Shown one piece after another: positions 41,710 through 50,440 of a DNA stretch of 64,000 nt (the stretch's first letter is position 1; the number at the start of each line of letters is the position of its first letter). The stretch lies in assembly GCA_966211455.1 (NCBI GenBank), contig CBIHNI010000004.1, positions 180,111 through 244,110 of the forward strand. The letters run 5' to 3'. Below the pieces are notes generated by a model, which saw only the letters and a program-made list of their open reading frames with translations, was not told where the DNA came from and did not search any database. The translations under genes and the position numbers were made by a program. This stretch comes from 21-14-0-10-47-8 sp966211455. Its GTDB lineage: Bacteria; Bdellovibrionota; Bdellovibrionia; Bdellovibrionales; Bdellovibrionaceae.

Positions 41710-42294
41710 ATGCAACAGATGTCTTTACTTCCAAAAACAGATCTTCGTCATATCAAGCGCTACACGCATGGTGGAGTGTCACTTAAAAAAAGAAGAAAAG
41801 TAAAGCGCCCCCTGATCCCAGGTAAAGTGACGCATGTGACTTTTAAATCCTCAAAAGCAACCGGAAGTCTTTCGTTCTACAAACATAAGCACTTGGTTGG
41901 TGCCATGCTGAAGCATCTCTCAAAGCAGTTCTATATCGAGATCTTGGATTGGGTGAATATGGGAAATCATTTGCACCTCAAAGTGCGCTTCAAAGATCCA
42001 AATCGAATGGGAAAGTTCCTTCGCACGTTTTCAGGCAATCTGGCCCGAAAAATCACAGGAGCTAAAAAAGGCAATAAATTTGGAAAATTCTGGGATGGAC
42101 TTGTCTACACCCGAGTGCTGACCAGCAAACTTGAAGAGCTGGGGCTGAAAGAATACTTCGAAGGCAATCACATTCAGCGAGAACTTGGTTACAAAGAGCG
42201 AGAGCAGTATTTGAAACGCTTCAATGAATTTCTCTACCGACTCAAACGGACGAGGGCGCGGCCGGCTGAGGCGCGGCCGGCGGGGCCGCCCTAG
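41710..42294 (+). CDS. second RAYT-like transposase
   Basis: The 194-aa protein has the RAYT core: KRYTHGGVSLKKRRKVKRPLIPGKVTHVTFKSSKATG at the start, the HxH metal motif in WVNMGNHLHLKVRF (about residue 92), and FWDGLVYTRVL..LKEYFEGNHIQRELG at the C-terminal part. It is only distantly similar to the 25259 protein. The final 15 codons (ARPAEARPAGPP) are encoded by GC-rich repeats that continue past the stop. ATG 41710 or 41719 could be the start; neither has a clear ribosome-binding site. Confidence 0.75.
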   Translation: MQQMSLLPKTDLRHIKRYTHGGVSLKKRRKVKRPLIPGKVTHVTFKSSKATGSLSFYKHKHLVGAMLKHLSKQFYIEILDWVNMGNHLHLKVRFKDPNRMGKFLRTFSGNLARKITGAKKGNKFGKFWDGLVYTRVLTSKLEELGLKEYFEGNHIQRELGYKEREQYLKRFNEFLYRLKRTRARPAEARPAGPP

Positions 42295-42311
42295 GCTGAG
42301 GCGCGACCGGC
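42255..42311. repeat. GC-rich direct repeats at the RAYT 3' end
   Basis: GGCGCG[G/A]CCGGC occurs at 42255-42266, 42270-42281 and 42300-42311, the last two preceded by GGCTGA. The core CGGCCG is self-complementary. Two copies lie inside the coding region and one just beyond the stop, as expected for REP-like units mobilised by the adjacent RAYT. Confidence 0.6.
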
Positions 42312-42453
42312 AGGGCTACCCAAGGCTGCCGAGCTTTTCGATCCCGATCCGGCCAGAGCAATGAGACATAATATCTCGATCATCACTTCCCCCTGCAATT
42401 TACAGTTGGTCCGTCCCTTGCTTTAGATGAAAGCATCTTCAGGGATGTGTGAC

Positions 42454-42705
42454 ATGTTCAAAATGATAATTGGGGTGCTTTTGTGCGGGTCGGTTTCGCA
42501 GGCTCATCATATGCGAAGTGTTCAAAAAGAAAATGCGGCACAAAGATACAATTCGAATTCAATGCCAGTTCTTGATTCCGAGAAAGATGAGGCTCGAGAC
42601 CTGCACTTTTACAAGCGCGGCGGGCGTTGTCTCATTCTGGTCGAGCGAGACAATATGGCAAAAGGGCTCGAAAAAGTTGAGCCAGATTGTCTCATCTTTT
42701 GGTAA
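42454..42705 (+). CDS. small probable secreted protein
   Basis: The 83-aa frame starts at ATG 42454 (AGGGA eight bases upstream) and encodes a short signal-like segment (FKMIIGVLLCGSVSQAHH) and a polar mature part with two Cys (GGRCLILVE, EPDCLIFW). No family is recognised. It lies just upstream of the cbb3 operon but has no visible tie to it. Confidence 0.5.
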   Translation: MFKMIIGVLLCGSVSQAHHMRSVQKENAAQRYNSNSMPVLDSEKDEARDLHFYKRGGRCLILVERDNMAKGLEKVEPDCLIFW

Positions 42706-42759
42706 AGCTCGAATCTATTCCAGCTTAAAAATGCACGGATTCTGCAACGCTCTTGTGGC

Positions 42760-44913
42760 ATGAGCACAAACTATGCGTATCTGGACCAGGACGAGTTTCG
42801 TTCCATCTATGGTGGTGCGAAGAATTCGCGACATATGAAGTTCTTCATTGAAGGGGTTCGTTGCGGAAAATGCGTGCAGAAGATCGAAAATCTGAAGCTG
42901 CAGAATTCCGAGATCTGCAATCTGGAAATGAATCTGGCCAACCAAACGGCCGACATCGAACTGACAAATGAAAAGTCGTCGTTTGCGCGCATCGCAGATG
43001 CCATTCAGGCTTTGGGCTTTCGCGCAGTTCCGATCCGGGTCGAGGAAGATGAATCCAGCCACTGGCAAAAAGAGATCCGTTCCGACCTGGCCCGTTTGGG
43101 GGTCGCAGGATTTTGTGCTTCGCAAATTATGATGCTGGCTTTTGCTGGTTACTTTGGTGACCTGGGCTATTTGAAAAGTCCATTTCAGTGGTTTCAGTTT
43201 GCGCTGTACCTGCCCGTGGTGACTTATGTGGCGCTTCCTTTTTATCGTGGCTTTATCGGTGGCATCCGCAATCGCAGTCTGTCGATCGATGGACCTATGG
43301 CGGTGGCTTCGTTTTTGGGATTTGCGGTCTCGACCTGGAATTTGTTTCGGGATCAGGGTTCGATTTATTTTGATTCGACCAGCGGATTTTTATTTTTGAT
43401 TCTGGCGACACGCTTTTGGCAAAAGCGCACGCGCTTTGAAGCCTTTCGCTATTTAAGACCTTCGGCTTTGGCGGAAACGGTGAAGGCGCGTTTGATCCAG
43501 ACTGCCGGTTGGCAGTGGGTTCCGTCAGCGCAATTAAAACCGCAAGATGAAATTCAAGTTCAGAAGAACGAGTGGATTCCAGCCGATGGCGAGCTTTTGG
43601 ATTTCGAGGCGGTCGTGGATTTGTCCGTTCTTAGTGGTGAGTCCTTTCCGCGCCGGGTGCAAAAGGGTTTTCGCCTTCAAGCGGGCAGCAAGCTTTTATC
43701 CGCAGGTGCTCGGATTCGTGTGACAAAATCGGGATCGCAAACTCTTTTAAGTCATCTGCTTTCATCTTTAAAAAAGGAATCTCTATCTGAAACTGAAGGG
43801 GCGCGCATTTCGGATCGGGCGTCGCAAATTCTTTTGGCCTTGGTTTTAGGCGGGGCCTTTTTAATTTTGGTTTCTGGTTTCTTTACCTCTTTTGAAGCCC
43901 AGTTTGAAAAGGCATTCGCTTTGATCATCTTGGCGTGTCCTTGCGCGATGGCATTCGGCACCCCTTTGGCTTATGCCTTTGCGATGAAGCGCGCGCAAGA
44001 AGAAGGCATCGTGCTGAAATCGGCGCGCACTTTGGATCGTCTGCAAAAAGTTAAAAATCTCTTTCTGGATAAAACAGGAACCCTGACGGAAAGTCAGTGG
44101 CAGATTTCCAACTCGTCTTTACCTGTCGGCATTGAGCCGTTAAAGAAGGTCATTCTTCTTTTGGAATCCAAAAGCTCCCATCCGGTCGCCTTTGCGCTGC
44201 GCGGGTTGTGGTGGGATGTCTCTTTAGAAGGCGGCTACGAGGTCGCGAATTTGATCGAAACTCCTTCAAAAGGGGTTCGTGGCACCATCGATGGGGTCGA
44301 ATGGGATTTTCATTCGTATGCTTTGCACGACGGGGAGAAATTTTACGGCTTGTGGCGAAAGGGTGTTCTGGTTTGGCAATTTCAACTGCAAGCCCGCTTG
44401 CAGGTCGGTGCCAAAGAAAGCGTGCAGGCTTTGGAAAACCGCGGTCTGCAGATCTCTTTGTTGTCGGGCGATGCCCAGGCCGAGACCTTGAAAACCGCCG
44501 AAGCATTGGGCGTTCCGGCCGAAAAAGCCTTTTCAAATCTTTCCCCTGTGCAGAAGCAAGAAAAACTGATGCAAGCCAGCCAGTCGATCATGATTGGCGA
44601 CGGGGTCAATGACAGTCTGGCGTTGCAAGCGGCTGATATCGGTATCGCGGTCAGCGGCAGCGTCGATGTGGCCCTTCGTGCGGCTGATGTTTTATTTTTA
44701 AATCCAGGCTTGTCGTCGCTAGAAAAATTGTTTGCGATTTCAGCCAGCGCGCAAAAACAGATTCGTCGCAATCTGTGGATCGCGCTGGTTTACAACGGTT
44801 TGGGTGCAAGCCTGGCCGTGATGGGATTGGTGAATCCGTTTATCGCGGCCCTTTTGATGCCGGCAAGTTCGATGGTGATCTGGTCCAGCACATGGTGGGG
44901 GATGCGCAAATGA
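42760..44913 (+). CDS. ccoI: copper-transporting P1B ATPase, CcoI/FixI type
   Basis: CcoI pumps copper for insertion into the cbb3 oxidase. The 717-aa protein has an N-terminal HMA domain with RCGKC near residue 35, a transmembrane CPC in ILACPCAMAFGTP, the phosphorylation motif DKTGTLT, an HP motif (SSHPVAFALRG) and GDGVNDSLAL. An N-terminal YAYLDQDEFRSIY element before the HMA domain is typical of the cbb3-linked subfamily. The gene overlaps ccoS as ATGA and heads the oxidase operon. Confidence 0.95.
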   Translation: MSTNYAYLDQDEFRSIYGGAKNSRHMKFFIEGVRCGKCVQKIENLKLQNSEICNLEMNLANQTADIELTNEKSSFARIADAIQALGFRAVPIRVEEDESSHWQKEIRSDLARLGVAGFCASQIMMLAFAGYFGDLGYLKSPFQWFQFALYLPVVTYVALPFYRGFIGGIRNRSLSIDGPMAVASFLGFAVSTWNLFRDQGSIYFDSTSGFLFLILATRFWQKRTRFEAFRYLRPSALAETVKARLIQTAGWQWVPSAQLKPQDEIQVQKNEWIPADGELLDFEAVVDLSVLSGESFPRRVQKGFRLQAGSKLLSAGARIRVTKSGSQTLLSHLLSSLKKESLSETEGARISDRASQILLALVLGGAFLILVSGFFTSFEAQFEKAFALIILACPCAMAFGTPLAYAFAMKRAQEEGIVLKSARTLDRLQKVKNLFLDKTGTLTESQWQISNSSLPVGIEPLKKVILLLESKSSHPVAFALRGLWWDVSLEGGYEVANLIETPSKGVRGTIDGVEWDFHSYALHDGEKFYGLWRKGVLVWQFQLQARLQVGAKESVQALENRGLQISLLSGDAQAETLKTAEALGVPAEKAFSNLSPVQKQEKLMQASQSIMIGDGVNDSLALQAADIGIAVSGSVDVALRAADVLFLNPGLSSLEKLFAISASAQKQIRRNLWIALVYNGLGASLAVMGLVNPFIAALLMPASSMVIWSSTWWGMRK

Positions 44914-45068
44914 GTATTTTATTTCTGACGGTTCCCATCACTTTTTTGATCGGTGCCGGCTTTCTGTGGGCCTTTGGTTGGGCCGTGAGGCAGGGGCAGT
45001 TTGACGACACGACAACGCCCGCATTTCGAATTTTGAATGATGACAATGAACGAGAGGAAAAATCATGA
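44910..45068 (+). CDS. ccoS: cbb3 oxidase maturation protein CcoS
   Basis: The 52-aa protein has one membrane helix (ILFLTVPITFLIGAGFLWAFGWAV) followed by RQGQFDD, the hallmark of CcoS, which is needed for cofactor insertion into cbb3 oxidase. It overlaps ccoI and the ccoNO gene by four bases each. Confidence 0.93.
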   Translation: MSILFLTVPITFLIGAGFLWAFGWAVRQGQFDDTTTPAFRILNDDNEREEKS

Positions 45069-47197
45069 ACGACCAGCGGATGCAGGAATTTCAATACGAC
45101 GACGAGATCGTCAGAAAGTTCGTCCTCGCGACGATGATCTTTGGCTTGGTGGCATTTTTAGCCGGGCTTTTGGCGGCGACCCAGTTGGCATTTTGGCCGG
45201 CGAATTTCAACTTGCCTTGGCTGACATTCGGACGGCTTCGTCCGCTTCACACCAATGCGGCGATTTTTGCTTTTGCCGGAAATGCCATCTTTGCCGGGAT
45301 TTATTACTCGACACAAAGACTGCTGAAAGCGCGCATGTTCTCGGACACCTTAAGCAAGATTCACTTTTGGGGCTGGCAGCTGATTATCGTCGCCGCCGCG
45401 GTGACACTTCCTTTGGGATTCAGCCAGGCCAAAGAATACGCCGAGCTGGAGTGGCCGATCGATATCGCGATCACTTTGATTTGGGTCGTGTTTGCGGTGA
45501 ATTTCTTCGGAACGATCGCGCGCCGACGTGAGCGTCATATCTATGTGGCGATTTGGTTTTATATCGCGACCATCGTCACGGTTGCGGTTTTGCACATCGT
45601 GAACTCGATCGAAATTCCGGTCAGCTGGATGCAAAGTTATCCAGTCTACGCGGGTATTCAGGATGCGCTGGTGCAGTGGTGGTACGGTCACAATGCGGTG
45701 GCCTTTTTCTTGACCACGCCATTTTTGGGATTGATGTATTACTTCCTGCCCAAGGCGGTGAATCGTCCGGTTTATTCTTACCGTCTTTCCATCGTGCACT
45801 TTTGGTCTTTGGTTTTCATCTACATCTGGGCGGGGCCGCACCACTTGCTTTACACCTCGTTGCCAGAGTGGGCGCAAACCTTGGGCATGATTTTCAGTAT
45901 CATGCTGTGGGCGCCAAGCTGGGGCGGAATGATCAACGGGCTTTTGACTTTGCGCGGGGTTTGGCACTTGCTGCGCACGGATCCGATCGTCAAGTTCATG
46001 GTTGCGGCACTGACCTTTTACGGAATGGCGACCTTTGAAGGGCCTTTGCTTTCGATCAAATCGGTTAGCAGTCTGGCTCACTATACGGACTGGATTATCG
46101 GTCACGTGCATGGTGGTGCTTTGGGTTGGAACGGGTTTTTGACTTTCGCCATGGTTTATTTCTTGGTGCCGCGCTTATGGAACACAAAACTTCACAGCAT
46201 CAAGATGGCGAACATGCACTTTTGGTTGGGTTTCACCGGCGTTATTTTGTATTACAGCTCGATGGTGGTCGCCGGTATCACTCAAGGTCTGATGTGGAAG
46301 GCGATCGATGCCCAGGGTCGATTGATGTACCCGGACTTTATCGAAACCGTCACCCGCATTGTGCCTTTGTATTGGGCTCGAGCTTTGGGTGGAACGCTGT
46401 TCATCGCGGGCTTTGTGATCATGCTTTACAACTTGTATCTGACGATCAAGGCGGCACCGGCTGTGGCACCTGCTGCTAAAGTTCAGGCAAGCGCTATTAA
46501 TCTTCGGGAAAAAAGTAGCGATGAGGGGCACCGCCGTCTGGAAGGGGCTGCGACTCTGTTCACAGTTCTGACCCTGATCGCGATTTTAGTTGGATCGGTG
46601 ATCGAAATTTATCCGACTTTGTCGTTGCATAAATACTTGCCAGAGAAAGTCACGACCGTTCCTTACACCGCGCTCGAGCAAGCGGGACGCGATATCTACA
46701 TCAAAGAAGGATGCTACGTCTGTCACTCGCAGCAAATCCGACCGATTGCATCCGAAGTTTTGCGCTATGGAAAACCATCGACCATCGAAGAATCGATGTA
46801 CGATCGTCCTTTCCAATGGGGATCAAAGCGCACGGGGCCAGATCTTTCCCGGGTCGGCAAAAAGTATCCGGATCTTTGGCATTTCCGTCACATGATGGAT
46901 CCACGTTCGATCACGGTGAATTCGATCATGCCGAATTACCCATGGCTTGCTGACAACAACGTCGATTTCTTGATTCTACGTAAAAAATTGTCGGTGCAGC
47001 GAAATTTGGGTGTTCCGTACAGCGACGACGAAGTGGCAAATGCCGACATCCATGCCGAAGCGCAAGCCAAAGAGATCGCCAAATCTTTGGCCGAGCAAGG
47101 GGGCCCTGCAGGGCTCGAGAAAAAAGAGATCGTCGCATTGATCGCCTATTTGCAGTCGCTAGGACAGAAAAATCCGGAAGCGAAGGAGGCCAAATGA
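45065..47197 (+). CDS. ccoNO: cytochrome cbb3 oxidase subunits I and II fused (CcoN-CcoO)
   Basis: The 710-aa protein joins the catalytic heme-copper subunit and the monoheme cytochrome c subunit. Residues 1-480 are CcoN, with 12 or more membrane segments and conserved His in LRPLHTNAAIF, VQWWYGHNAVAFFL, WAGPHHLLYT and IIGHVHGGALGW. Residues 490-710 are CcoO, with one membrane helix and the heme c site CYVCH near 560. It then has GPDLSRVGKKYPDLWH and axial Met in SIMPNYPWL. The two are separate genes in most bacteria. No stop or frameshift is present at the junction (about residues 475-490). Confidence 0.96.
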   Translation: MNDQRMQEFQYDDEIVRKFVLATMIFGLVAFLAGLLAATQLAFWPANFNLPWLTFGRLRPLHTNAAIFAFAGNAIFAGIYYSTQRLLKARMFSDTLSKIHFWGWQLIIVAAAVTLPLGFSQAKEYAELEWPIDIAITLIWVVFAVNFFGTIARRRERHIYVAIWFYIATIVTVAVLHIVNSIEIPVSWMQSYPVYAGIQDALVQWWYGHNAVAFFLTTPFLGLMYYFLPKAVNRPVYSYRLSIVHFWSLVFIYIWAGPHHLLYTSLPEWAQTLGMIFSIMLWAPSWGGMINGLLTLRGVWHLLRTDPIVKFMVAALTFYGMATFEGPLLSIKSVSSLAHYTDWIIGHVHGGALGWNGFLTFAMVYFLVPRLWNTKLHSIKMANMHFWLGFTGVILYYSSMVVAGITQGLMWKAIDAQGRLMYPDFIETVTRIVPLYWARALGGTLFIAGFVIMLYNLYLTIKAAPAVAPAAKVQASAINLREKSSDEGHRRLEGAATLFTVLTLIAILVGSVIEIYPTLSLHKYLPEKVTTVPYTALEQAGRDIYIKEGCYVCHSQQIRPIASEVLRYGKPSTIEESMYDRPFQWGSKRTGPDLSRVGKKYPDLWHFRHMMDPRSITVNSIMPNYPWLADNNVDFLILRKKLSVQRNLGVPYSDDEVANADIHAEAQAKEIAKSLAEQGGPAGLEKKEIVALIAYLQSLGQKNPEAKEAK

Positions 47198-47355
47198 AAT
47201 CCGTAGGTCTTGCCTTTTTCACTGACACGCATCTGACCTTGATTGCGTTGATCATCTTCTTTTCTTTGTTTGTTGTTCTGACGGCGATGCAGATTCGCGG
47301 CTACGACAAAAAGAAACTGGAAATTTTGGAAAATCTTCCGATGGAGGGAGAGTAA
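47194..47355 (+). CDS. ccoQ: cbb3 oxidase subunit CcoQ-like
   Basis: The 53-aa protein lies between ccoNO (ATGA overlap) and ccoP. It has one membrane helix (LTLIALIIFFSLFVVLTAMQI) followed by a charged tail (RGYDKKKLEILENLP). Size, topology and position identify it as the CcoQ assembly/stability subunit. GAAGGAGG precedes the start. Confidence 0.85.
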   Translation: MKSVGLAFFTDTHLTLIALIIFFSLFVVLTAMQIRGYDKKKLEILENLPMEGE

Positions 47356-47356
47356 A

Positions 47357-47887
47357 ATGGATCCCAAGCACAGCTATGACGGTATCGAAGAGTATGACAA
47401 TCCACTTCCGAATTGGTGGCTTGTGACCCTATTTGCGACGATCATTTTCGCTTTTATCTATTACGTGCATTACACCTTTGGTGGCGGCATGACCCAAGCG
47501 CAAGAGCTTGAGCAGGATTTGAAAGCTTTGCCGAAAGTTGAAAAAGGCCAGTGGGATGAAAAAGATCTCGAGCGCAAGTTTGCGGCGGCTGGAGTGCTGG
47601 ATCACGGTCGTGAAATCTATGTCGGTAAATGTGCCGCTTGTCATGGACCCGAAGCGCAAGGGCTGATTGGTCCCAATTTGACGGATCATTTCTGGATTCA
47701 TGGAAAAGGAGCAAGAGCCGATCTGATGAAGGTTATTTCCGAAGGCGTTTTGGATAAAGGGATGCCGGCTTGGGCGACGATGATTTCTGAGGCCGATGTG
47801 ACCGGCGTTGCCGCTTACGTTTATTCATTGCAAGGGACGAATCCGAGCAATCCGAAACCTCCGCAAGGCGAGGAAGTGAAGAACTGA
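47357..47887 (+). CDS. ccoP: cbb3 oxidase subunit III, monoheme CcoP
   Basis: The 176-aa protein has the N-terminal CcoP anchor (YDGIEEYDNPLPNWWLVTLFATIIFAFIYYVHY) and one cytochrome c domain with heme site CAACH near residue 94 and Met ligand in KGMPAW. Typical proteobacterial CcoP is about 290-300 aa with two hemes, so this one lacks the second cytochrome domain. GGGAGAG precedes the ATG. The stop overlaps ccoG by one base. Confidence 0.92.
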   Translation: MDPKHSYDGIEEYDNPLPNWWLVTLFATIIFAFIYYVHYTFGGGMTQAQELEQDLKALPKVEKGQWDEKDLERKFAAAGVLDHGREIYVGKCAACHGPEAQGLIGPNLTDHFWIHGKGARADLMKVISEGVLDKGMPAWATMISEADVTGVAAYVYSLQGTNPSNPKPPQGEEVKN

Positions 47888-49281
47888 TGTCTGATACTGG
47901 CGGCGACAACAGTCGGCTTTCCATGCTCGATGCCCATGGGCATCGCAAGTTCATCATCCCGGCTGAAGTGCGTGGTCGCTTTGCCCGGATGAAGCTGAAA
48001 GTGCAGATGGTCCTGTTGGTTATTTTTTTGGGGCTTCCTTGGCTTGAAGTCGGGGGGAATCCGGCGATTTTACTGGATCTGCCCCGACGTCAGTTTTTCT
48101 TTTTTGGTCTGCATTTATCGGCGCACGATGCGCCTTTGATCTTTCTTTTGGTGTTGGCTTTTATCGGTGCCTTGGCTTTGGTGACCGCACTTTGGGGCCG
48201 GGTCTGGTGCGGATGGGCTTGTCCGCAGACCGTTTTTATCGAGCGCGTCTATCGCCAAATCGAAATTTGGGTCGAAGGCAATTACCTAGAGCGCCGACGT
48301 ATGCAGCAAAGCCCCGCCAATCTCAAAATGATTTTCAAACGAAGTCTGAAGTGGGCGATTTATTTTCTGGTTTCCGCCATCATCGCACACAGCTTTATGG
48401 CCTACTGGACCGGTGGCCGCAATCTGATTCATATGATGCAGGCGGCTCCGTCCGAAAATTGGACTTACTTTGTTTGGGTGTTTGCGATCACAGGGATTTT
48501 GCTTTTCAATTTTGGCTGGTTTCGAGAGCAGTTTTGCTTGATTGTTTGTCCATATGGAAAACTGCAATCGACGTTGCTGGACTCGCACAGTGTGACCGTG
48601 ATGTACGACGAAAAACGCGGGGAGCCCAGAAAAGCTTCCACCGTGCCGAAAGATAAGCAAGGTGATTGTGTGGCCTGCAATCGCTGCGTGCAGGTTTGCC
48701 CAACGGGAATCGACATTCGGCAGGGAATTCAGATGGAGTGCATCGGTTGCACGGCCTGTATGGATGCCTGTGACGAGATTATGGCGAAGGTGAATAAACC
48801 ATTCGGACTGATTCGATACAAAGCTTTAACGGAAAATAAAATCAAATGGTTTCGTTCGCGAGTTCTTTTTTATGCGGCGATCATGTGCGGGGCTTTGCTG
48901 GGGCTTGCGATCGCTTTGGTCGTGCACTCGAGCCTTCGGCTTGAAATTTTACGCGGGAAAGACACGCCCTACGTGATGATCGAGCAGGAAAAAGAAAAAT
49001 GGGTTCAGAATCACTTTCTGCTTCGGGCGGAAAATACGGGCTCTGAACAAATGGAAGTCCTGGTGAATCTGCCCAGTGGCATCCGATTGATCTTGCCTGA
49101 AAATCCAATTCTTTTAAATCCTGGGGCGAAGCGCGATATCCCTTTGATCGTGGAAATGCCATTTTCGCAGATGCAACCTTTGGGAAAAATGGAAATCCCT
49201 GTTTCTTTAACCCAAAAACAAGACGATCGGATCAAAACGGTCGATAAAAAAATTCCTTTCCTGGGTCCTTATTCGAGGTGA
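47887..49281 (+). CDS. ccoG: CcoG (FixG/RdxA) ferredoxin-like cbb3 maturation protein
   Basis: CcoG is a membrane Fe-S cupric reductase/assembly factor for cbb3 oxidase. The 464-aa protein has about five membrane segments, WGRVWCGWACPQTVFIERVYRQIE, CLIVCPYGKLQS, two [4Fe-4S] motifs (CVACNRCVQVCP and CIGCTACMDACD, about residues 257-296) and a C-terminal immunoglobulin-like domain. Complete and normal in length. Confidence 0.95.
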   Translation: MSDTGGDNSRLSMLDAHGHRKFIIPAEVRGRFARMKLKVQMVLLVIFLGLPWLEVGGNPAILLDLPRRQFFFFGLHLSAHDAPLIFLLVLAFIGALALVTALWGRVWCGWACPQTVFIERVYRQIEIWVEGNYLERRRMQQSPANLKMIFKRSLKWAIYFLVSAIIAHSFMAYWTGGRNLIHMMQAAPSENWTYFVWVFAITGILLFNFGWFREQFCLIVCPYGKLQSTLLDSHSVTVMYDEKRGEPRKASTVPKDKQGDCVACNRCVQVCPTGIDIRQGIQMECIGCTACMDACDEIMAKVNKPFGLIRYKALTENKIKWFRSRVLFYAAIMCGALLGLAIALVVHSSLRLEILRGKDTPYVMIEQEKEKWVQNHFLLRAENTGSEQMEVLVNLPSGIRLILPENPILLNPGAKRDIPLIVEMPFSQMQPLGKMEIPVSLTQKQDDRIKTVDKKIPFLGPYSR

Positions 49282-49284
49282 AAT

Positions 49285-50028
49285 ATGAAGATGCGACATC
49301 AGATACTTTCAGCAATGGTGATTTCAGGTCTGCTTTTGGCTTGTCAGTCTTCGCATAACGATGCGGCATCAGGTTCAGAGCCCATGCAGGATACTTCGTG
49401 GACCGGATCCATGCGCCAATTGAAAAGTTCTTTAGAAAAGTTGGCTCCGTATATTTACGATTCGAAGAAATTCGAAGCGCCAGAAAACAGGGATCAACTG
49501 CGACGCGAGATTCAAGAGATGTCGCAGGCGTCACGAAATCTGAATCACAATCCGACATTGACCCACCGTGATCCAACCGTGCGCTTTGTTGCTGCTCAGT
49601 TTTCGCAAAGTTTATCGCGGGCGCATTCGGCCATGCAGGCGGGGCAGGTTTCATACGCCCGTTACGAACTGATGAAGGTGACAAGTTCCTGCGTTCAATG
49701 TCATTCGCGAATGCAGCAGGGGCCCGAATTTCATTCTTTCTTCTTTCAAGATCCCTTTCTCGATCGGCTTTCGCTTGTGGATCGGTCGGAATATCTGATT
49801 GCGACCCGGCAATTTGAAAAGGCTGAAAAGGTTCTTTTGGCCGCCGTGAAAAATCCGCATATCGATGCTAGCGAAAGCCGAAGTCTGGATCGTTTGACAT
49901 TTTTATCTTTGCAGTTGGCGGTTCAGTATGAACAGAATCCGAAAATGGCCAAACAGGTTGTCGATGGAGTTCTAAAAAATCCGCAAGCTTCAGCGTTTTT
50001 GAAAGAAAAGGCGATGGCGTGGAGGTAA
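49285..50028 (+). CDS. heme-c-binding lipoprotein
   Basis: The 247-aa protein has a lipoprotein signal (VISGLLLAC-QSS) and a single heme attachment site CVQCH in KVTSSCVQCHSRM near residue 135, preceded by helices with RAHSAMQAGQVSYARYELMK. The layout is similar to cytochrome c'-like four-helix heme proteins. It begins four bases after ccoG and is probably co-transcribed with the oxidase operon. A role in electron delivery or gas sensing is inferred only from context. Confidence 0.75.
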   Translation: MKMRHQILSAMVISGLLLACQSSHNDAASGSEPMQDTSWTGSMRQLKSSLEKLAPYIYDSKKFEAPENRDQLRREIQEMSQASRNLNHNPTLTHRDPTVRFVAAQFSQSLSRAHSAMQAGQVSYARYELMKVTSSCVQCHSRMQQGPEFHSFFFQDPFLDRLSLVDRSEYLIATRQFEKAEKVLLAAVKNPHIDASESRSLDRLTFLSLQLAVQYEQNPKMAKQVVDGVLKNPQASAFLKEKAMAWR

Positions 50029-50031
50029 GCG

Positions 50032-50421
50032 GTGAATGATTGGAATCGCCAGCCGCGAGCCGCGATCACCATGTCCCTGGCAAAGAAGATCCTGAATGAT
50101 CCATCCAACGAGGTCTTGGTGATGCGCGCGATGCCGGTGGGGCTTTCTCGTTTGGCGGAAGATATTTCCGGAAACGAGCTGGGCGAAGCGCTTTTGATGG
50201 TCGGGAAGGCGTATGAATTTTTGGCTGATTTCCAGCCGATGGATCTGCACGAGAACTATTACGAATCCTGCATTCGCAGTGTTCCGCATTCGCAGGTCGC
50301 CAAGAAATGCTGGGGTCGTTTGAAAGCATCGGTCGAGATGGGTTACACCGGAACAAGCGGAATGAATATTCCGGTGGACATCGAGATCTGGTTGGGTCGT
50401 TTGAAAAGCGAAGCCCAGTAA
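50032..50421 (+). CDS. small protein of unknown function at the end of the cbb3 operon
   Basis: The 129-aa protein starts at GTG 50032, with GGAGG at 50021-50025. It is helical and soluble, with AITMSLAKKILNDPSNEVLVMRAMPVGLSRLAEDI and a C-terminal segment VPHSQVAKKCWGRLKASVEMGYTGTSG. The pair of Cys (SCIRSV, KKCWGR) is not a heme motif. It has no signal peptide. It may be a partner of the upstream lipoprotein. Not recognised. Confidence 0.65.
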   Translation: MNDWNRQPRAAITMSLAKKILNDPSNEVLVMRAMPVGLSRLAEDISGNELGEALLMVGKAYEFLADFQPMDLHENYYESCIRSVPHSQVAKKCWGRLKASVEMGYTGTSGMNIPVDIEIWLGRLKSEAQ

Positions 50422-50440
50422 GGCTTCGCTAATTTTAGAT

